A stretch of 64,000 nucleotides of DNA from Sphingomonas sanguinis (GTDB taxonomy: Bacteria > Pseudomonadota > Alphaproteobacteria > Sphingomonadales > Sphingomonadaceae), in NCBI RefSeq assembly GCF_019297835.1, contig NZ_CP079203.1:2391001-2455000 (forward strand), given 5' to 3'. Below, piece after piece: positions 63,401-64,000 of this stretch. Both the position numbers and the translations under genes were made by a program. A model generated the notes under the pieces. That model made no database searches. It saw nothing but the letters and a program-made list of their open reading frames with translations, and was not told the origin of the DNA. Positions within the stretch are counted from its first letter, which is position 1. Each line of letters starts with the position of its first letter.

Positions 63401-64000
63401 ACAGCGCGCGGGAGACGCGATCCCCGGCATTGGCGTTGGCGGCGGCCCAGCTCGCCATCGCGGCGTCGGTCGGATCCTCGGTGCCGGTATAAGCGGTGAC
63501 GAAGCGCCGTTCGGACGTCCTGTTGCCCCGGCTGTCATAGGTGAAGGCGGTGACGAAGCCCGCAGCGTCGATGCCGTAGACACGCTGGCCGCTGGCATCG
63601 AACACGCTGCGCGTGACCGGCGCGGCGGCACGCTCGGCCGCCGTCATCGCCGCGATCGCCGCCTGCATCCCCGCGACGGTGAAGGTCGCGCTGTCGGCGA
63701 CGGCGACCGGATAGGTCACGGTGCGGACGAGATTGTCGGCGCCGTCATGGACCATCTCGGTCAGCGACCCCGCTCCGTCGATGGTGAAGCGCAACCGGTT
63801 GTCGCGGTCGTAGATCGCGCGGGACAGCTTGTCCGCCGCCGGGTTGGTGCTCACCCGTGCCGTGATCGCCGCGGCGGTGGTGACGGCGGACAGACCCGAC
63901 AGGGCGATCGGCGCGGCATAGCCGATGGTGCGGATCGCATTGCCCGCCTTGTCATATTCGGTGCGCACGACCCCGCCGAGCGCGTCGACCGTATAGACGC
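54426..64000 (-). CDS. Giant Rhs/YD-repeat polymorphic toxin, 5' end beyond the window
   Basis: At least 3190 residues lie in the window and the frame is open at the right edge (VYTVDALGG). Dozens of YD repeats (YDALGR, YDAANR, RYVYD types) form the shell. It is interrupted by an RTX-like insert (about 59590-60660) and closes with the PREKRYIFDGVVMGEVGND block. LysM (SYTVRSGDTLAGIAQTLWG) and a Gly/Ala-rich hydrophobic region follow. The C-terminal tip ends with an HNH-like nuclease: AGSDVDHMVDLQLGGADTVG, NMWPLDSSVNRSLGAQI. Such proteins deliver the tip to rival cells; the secretion route is not visible here. Confidence 0.9.
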   Translation of the reverse strand, partial: VYTVDALGGVVRTEYDKAGNAIRTIGYAAPIALSGLSAVTTAAAITARVSTNPAADKLSRAIYDRDNRLRFTIDGAGSLTEMVHDGADNLVRTVTYPVAVADSATFTVAGMQAAIAAMTAAERAAAPVTRSVFDASGQRVYGIDAAGFVTAFTYDSRGNRTSERRFVTAYTGTEDPTDAAMASWAAANANAGDRVSRALYDREDRLRFDVDAEGYVTRYACDQASHLIEKIRYPDRYPAIDGATTLDQASALIGTTPPPAAQVTAYAYDSAGRLASETRDAGAGRFNQLTTFVSDANGNIVAETDVAGRTTRYVYDAANRRIAMVDALGGVTAMGYDALGRVAWTRSYATPIARATLDAYPPAITLAQASVPAAANDRVTRTFYDAAGRQAFAVDGEGFVTERRYDSVGNLATTIRYAAAVPGLTDATTTAQLAVLLPAAIPGDAVVTRYAYDRTSRLTERTDADGSITRFEYDALGDAVRTTAAFGTADAATTTRTFDKRGQVVREVGAGAITGTDYGYNAFGERISSTDPLSSSVTTAYDRLGRATGETVPVGAAVAGLATTSVYDAFGRVVQVTDPNGNSGYFHYDNLDRLTVQVDAEGYVTQTSWTPTGQKDSVIRYAERAVSPGDATALPVVYGSGADAITSFGYDRLDRLVATTDARGHTERYVLDAFGDRAAVVNKLGGVTFNTHDRRGLLVEEMTQVRWTDPASGLAMGRNIANSYAYDAGGNLSVKVEAAGRPEARTTRYTYDGLDRMTGTIGDVVEILVDPEMGTTAMVAPTERMIYDLRGNLIERVDANGARSLTYYDGQNRKIAELSAVGTLTTWQYDGAGNAVLRRVYGDPVALPALAGGTPPAPVNAANARETAYGFDRNNRLISTSVAAAVAGRYDGTNYVTVQGVTTAVAYDGLGNVVRETDGNGAVVLHWFDRLGREIGKVDGEGYLTTWVRDAEGNVTAERRYANRVGGTYSEATPLATVIGQTVADAANDRVTLFAYNRNGQRIREERLGVTGLMDGATGVEAAATSAVIRYTYNALGEVLSKHEATGEVTQYSYDDSGRLIRQQDAAIGSLGGIRRTTDFAYDDLNNLLTMRESGAANSSAPVVFEDIVAAVRPVPVPVTTATFGIATADGYSRVHGSSGNDYMYMISAQEGGGNNYGLEGGDGDDWLINSSWNGMMDGGAGNDVLEFRTLLSGYGGAGSDYFVFDLGNLVGQQFIYNPEERWGEIADFTPGVDKIAILNAITGFADLTIVQNGADTQILVSHVPRIILRNTNAASLTAADFVIDRAGFTGSRPISDRRPTPLITNRPTGTNYEAQATAGNDLIVLPGEGHGRAFTGGDGDDHLISEQWLSTVSGGDGNDLIEVRNVGVLAIGGSGNDTFIFDDTIFAPNDWIRNPQYDWGTIAGFTPGRDRIVIPGRSFAELTFTQVGSDVHVTMANAPRIVLRSLTVAEIQPADFAFSPADPVIAMPQRTAAPTNAPVAPAATDRVNAFVYGAGGRLLSQTDATGFTRSFAYDAVGRTLRESYDRERANGDVVTEGRFTQYDAVGRTVGTYAASLSSDRWYWGDLSTTGYDAFGDAVYKTINGYIQERNVYDALGRVVKTNARDGVWREYGYDGNANATLTVASNGFDATEAPVGTLLARGLAGQADAVVTYATYDRRDLATASYEVGRQLGLQADGTSAGAVTLSRTQAHNAFGEVVSDVDPRGATTSYRYNSIGKLIERNGPTVTVTLADTTTVSLNPTDRFYYDLSGRAIGTRDANGYLTRRTLLEGRGYGDEDPLVLVEYRPDASTNAREYDVFGDAVAAIDGLGRRTERTFDKLGRLLTQAVPGAAATRLTDTYAYDGLGQRIRHSNSVYQAPVVGQTYPYYDEGAGGTFYLSPSGRYLIQGDTGGAAGTNTGLTMPVSYPATGPEGRRWVYDSVRGYAVLLPVGVTTYESPEDDGEGVFPGEVVAGAETTDYDLQGRVVSSIDFAGDLTTYTYQWSGFARTVGLGVTGGWVKTVSTSADRFGVDGAVAASETTDSFGHVQQRTDQGGNVTLLSYDLAGRATTETHSGAAGERTVSFGYYNTGLVASVVEAGQTATYGYDASGNRAYERLVAGATVKQDGRATYDLLGRMTSWTDLAADGGAAHAALSWSYDAVGNIRSLTQSYRPMDPSGLSSLQTGPQTRWYLYDAMNRVVLDQGEQSGGVIVRGSGVSLLYDAAGQRVSATTAAGVAAAGQAGATSAAEHRERYAYSDDGQLVAVYQSDAVTAGSFGPETLLASYQRDALGRVLSEQQYDPDGMTVVRSRYGIAYDNRGRVTAESATQRRGSETYNSYATNWYNPDGTLSSSAVQSWKDGGAATSNATTTYSYVWRDGPLTSAVTLTNTDGTTQSLYAYDEAGRLLGVTLTGGVRPRTVAVTTDLGGQILTRDEQPQYAGAPAANPREKRYIFDGVVMGEVGNDGTDNTTFAAAVAEGRAPEPQSTTASPAGPFRNGGFSGAAHADFDQNYDAVNYRSVATTTQSYTVRSGDTLAGIAQTLWGDANLWYLIAGANGLSADETLAEGRVLSIPSTVVNRGNSADTWRPYDPAEALGDVQPNTPVPQPRAAQGGRRRNRCGVFGAILLAVVAIAVTVVTAGAAVAAFAPVATSLGTGIATVLGAGGGIAGALGGGVAGTLGAIAIGAGSAAVGSAVSQGVGVATGLQDQFSFRGVALAAISGGVGAGLGATGLASRVGGGVAGAAVSGVAGNVLTQGIAVATGLQRRFDWAGVAAAGVTGAVGYATAPRGSSFGAQLLSGAASGIAGAATRSLVEGTSFGDNILSVLPDVIGSTVGRLVAQGVGEASLHSESRRLRSARLDDGGVQAADGAPVPIEQRIAALRASGRISAETAARMERQVAQIKRELAEQQAEQDRANGQPKAGIGSDGKPNLVTRDAGYAIDMGTLDARVQAYEADYSTGQYSIDGKRQFDAAIANNRRLIEQWDRTAESQANRLVGGFLLGSAGGALVGVAGTGLVATAGWGVATTGAANAGVAGLSSTVTGLGYRPALGETNTASSLATDFASGVVGYGIASAFGRVGSSLLGRIGLGRTAAESAGVDLALKYKPGWSAMQQAEALAKTQMLNDADTVVMQTTRGGTSARTMFRRAGGEVPAGSDVDHMVDLQLGGADTVGNMWPLDSSVNRSLGAQIQQQIKNLPPGTRINRVTIGHR
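56139..56972 (-). repeat. Rhs core duplication, copy in the main gene
   Basis: Partner of 52607-53440 (see there). Beyond it, short blocks such as GLQRRFDWAGVAAAGV and SFGDNILS are still shared, then the two tips diverge completely. Confidence 0.85.
59590..60660 (-). other. RTX-like calcium-binding insert inside the Rhs shell
   Basis: Two tandem modules (about 60150-60600 and 59640-60060) each carry nonapeptide-type turns (GGDGDDWL, GGAGNDVL; GGDGDDHL, GGDGNDLI). Each is followed by FVFDL or FIFDD, an IADFTPGVDKI/IAGFTPGRDRI block and PRIILRN/PRIVLRS strands, as in type-I-secreted RTX and hemolysin-type proteins. YD repeats resume in frame on both sides. Confidence 0.85.

Noticed and set aside
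59590..64000. CRISPR-like periodicity in the rhs gene
   Set aside because: The repetition comes from degenerate YD codons, with no constant repeat-spacer spacing.

Overview
The window looks like a GC-rich sphingomonad (Alphaproteobacteria, Sphingomonas-like). The signs are a DUF3363 VirD2-type relaxase with ArdC, DUF2958, DUF736, TraF and lytic transglycosylase genes, a C-x2-C-x7-C FNR pair controlling a cydDC/cydABX locus, and pervasive GC-rich codon use. No rRNA, tRNA or CRISPR array was recognised. All identifications are by eye from motifs; no search was run.

About 1-33 kb is a mosaic mobile island. It opens with debris (1-950): a broken low-GC frame and an IS5-family transposase relic. 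A minus-strand quorum-sensing operon follows (luxR-luxI-phyH-gntR, 4046-1052), then a frame-shifted DUF2285 gene, an MNT-HEPN fusion and a mobilisation block (ArdC, DUF2958, DUF736, HTH, TraF, transglycosylase, relaxase; 6345-12892) with a candidate oriT at 10871-10894. No VirD4 coupling protein or trb genes follow the relaxase. In that place sits a defence-like region (13.7-27.2 kb) with three blocks. The first is an REase-NACHT NTPase (minus strand). The second is a four-gene operon of DNA methyltransferase, phosphoribosyltransferase-like protein, ORC/CDC6-like ATPase and an unknown protein (16578-21942). The third is a tightly overlapping six-gene operon ending in an intrinsic terminator: HIT protein, dCTP-deaminase/dUTPase-fold protein, C39-like cysteine peptidase, APH-like kinase, PurM/ThiL-like protein and NUDIX protein (22259-27112). 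The two operons are the best candidates for undescribed systems.

The island continues with a complete IS66 element (27210-29690) and a complete IS3-family element (29992-31312, 3-bp target duplication CAG). The IS3 element splits a secreted PHB-depolymerase-type esterase gene and separates its catalytic His from Ser and Asp. A tyrosine-integrase C-terminal relic at about 33115-33300 probably marks the old island edge.

About 33.3-49.3 kb is an oxygen-limitation and ethanol/acetate block: ompW, hemN, FNR-type regulator, cydC, cydD, cydA, cydB, cydX, a second FNR-type regulator, a hemerythrin-like gene, an AcoR-like regulator, aldB-type aldehyde dehydrogenase, adhP and a succinyl-CoA:acetate CoA-transferase/acetyl-CoA hydrolase. 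Four palindromes of the form TTGAC-N4-GTCAA lie 35-81 bp upstream of ompW/hemN, cydD/cydA, the hemerythrin-like gene and adhP. They suggest one regulon controlled by the two FNR homologues encoded here.

About 49.6-64 kb is a polymorphic-toxin locus on the minus strand. A very large Rhs/YD-repeat protein runs off the right edge. It carries an internal RTX-like insert, a LysM domain and a C-terminal HNH-like nuclease, and is followed by a DUF1851-type immunity gene. Downstream lies an orphan Rhs tip: an almost exact copy of about 0.83 kb of the main gene joined to a TNT-type NAD-glycohydrolase toxin, with small putative immunity genes including an SseB-like protein. A C6 tract puts the orphan's core and toxin in different frames.
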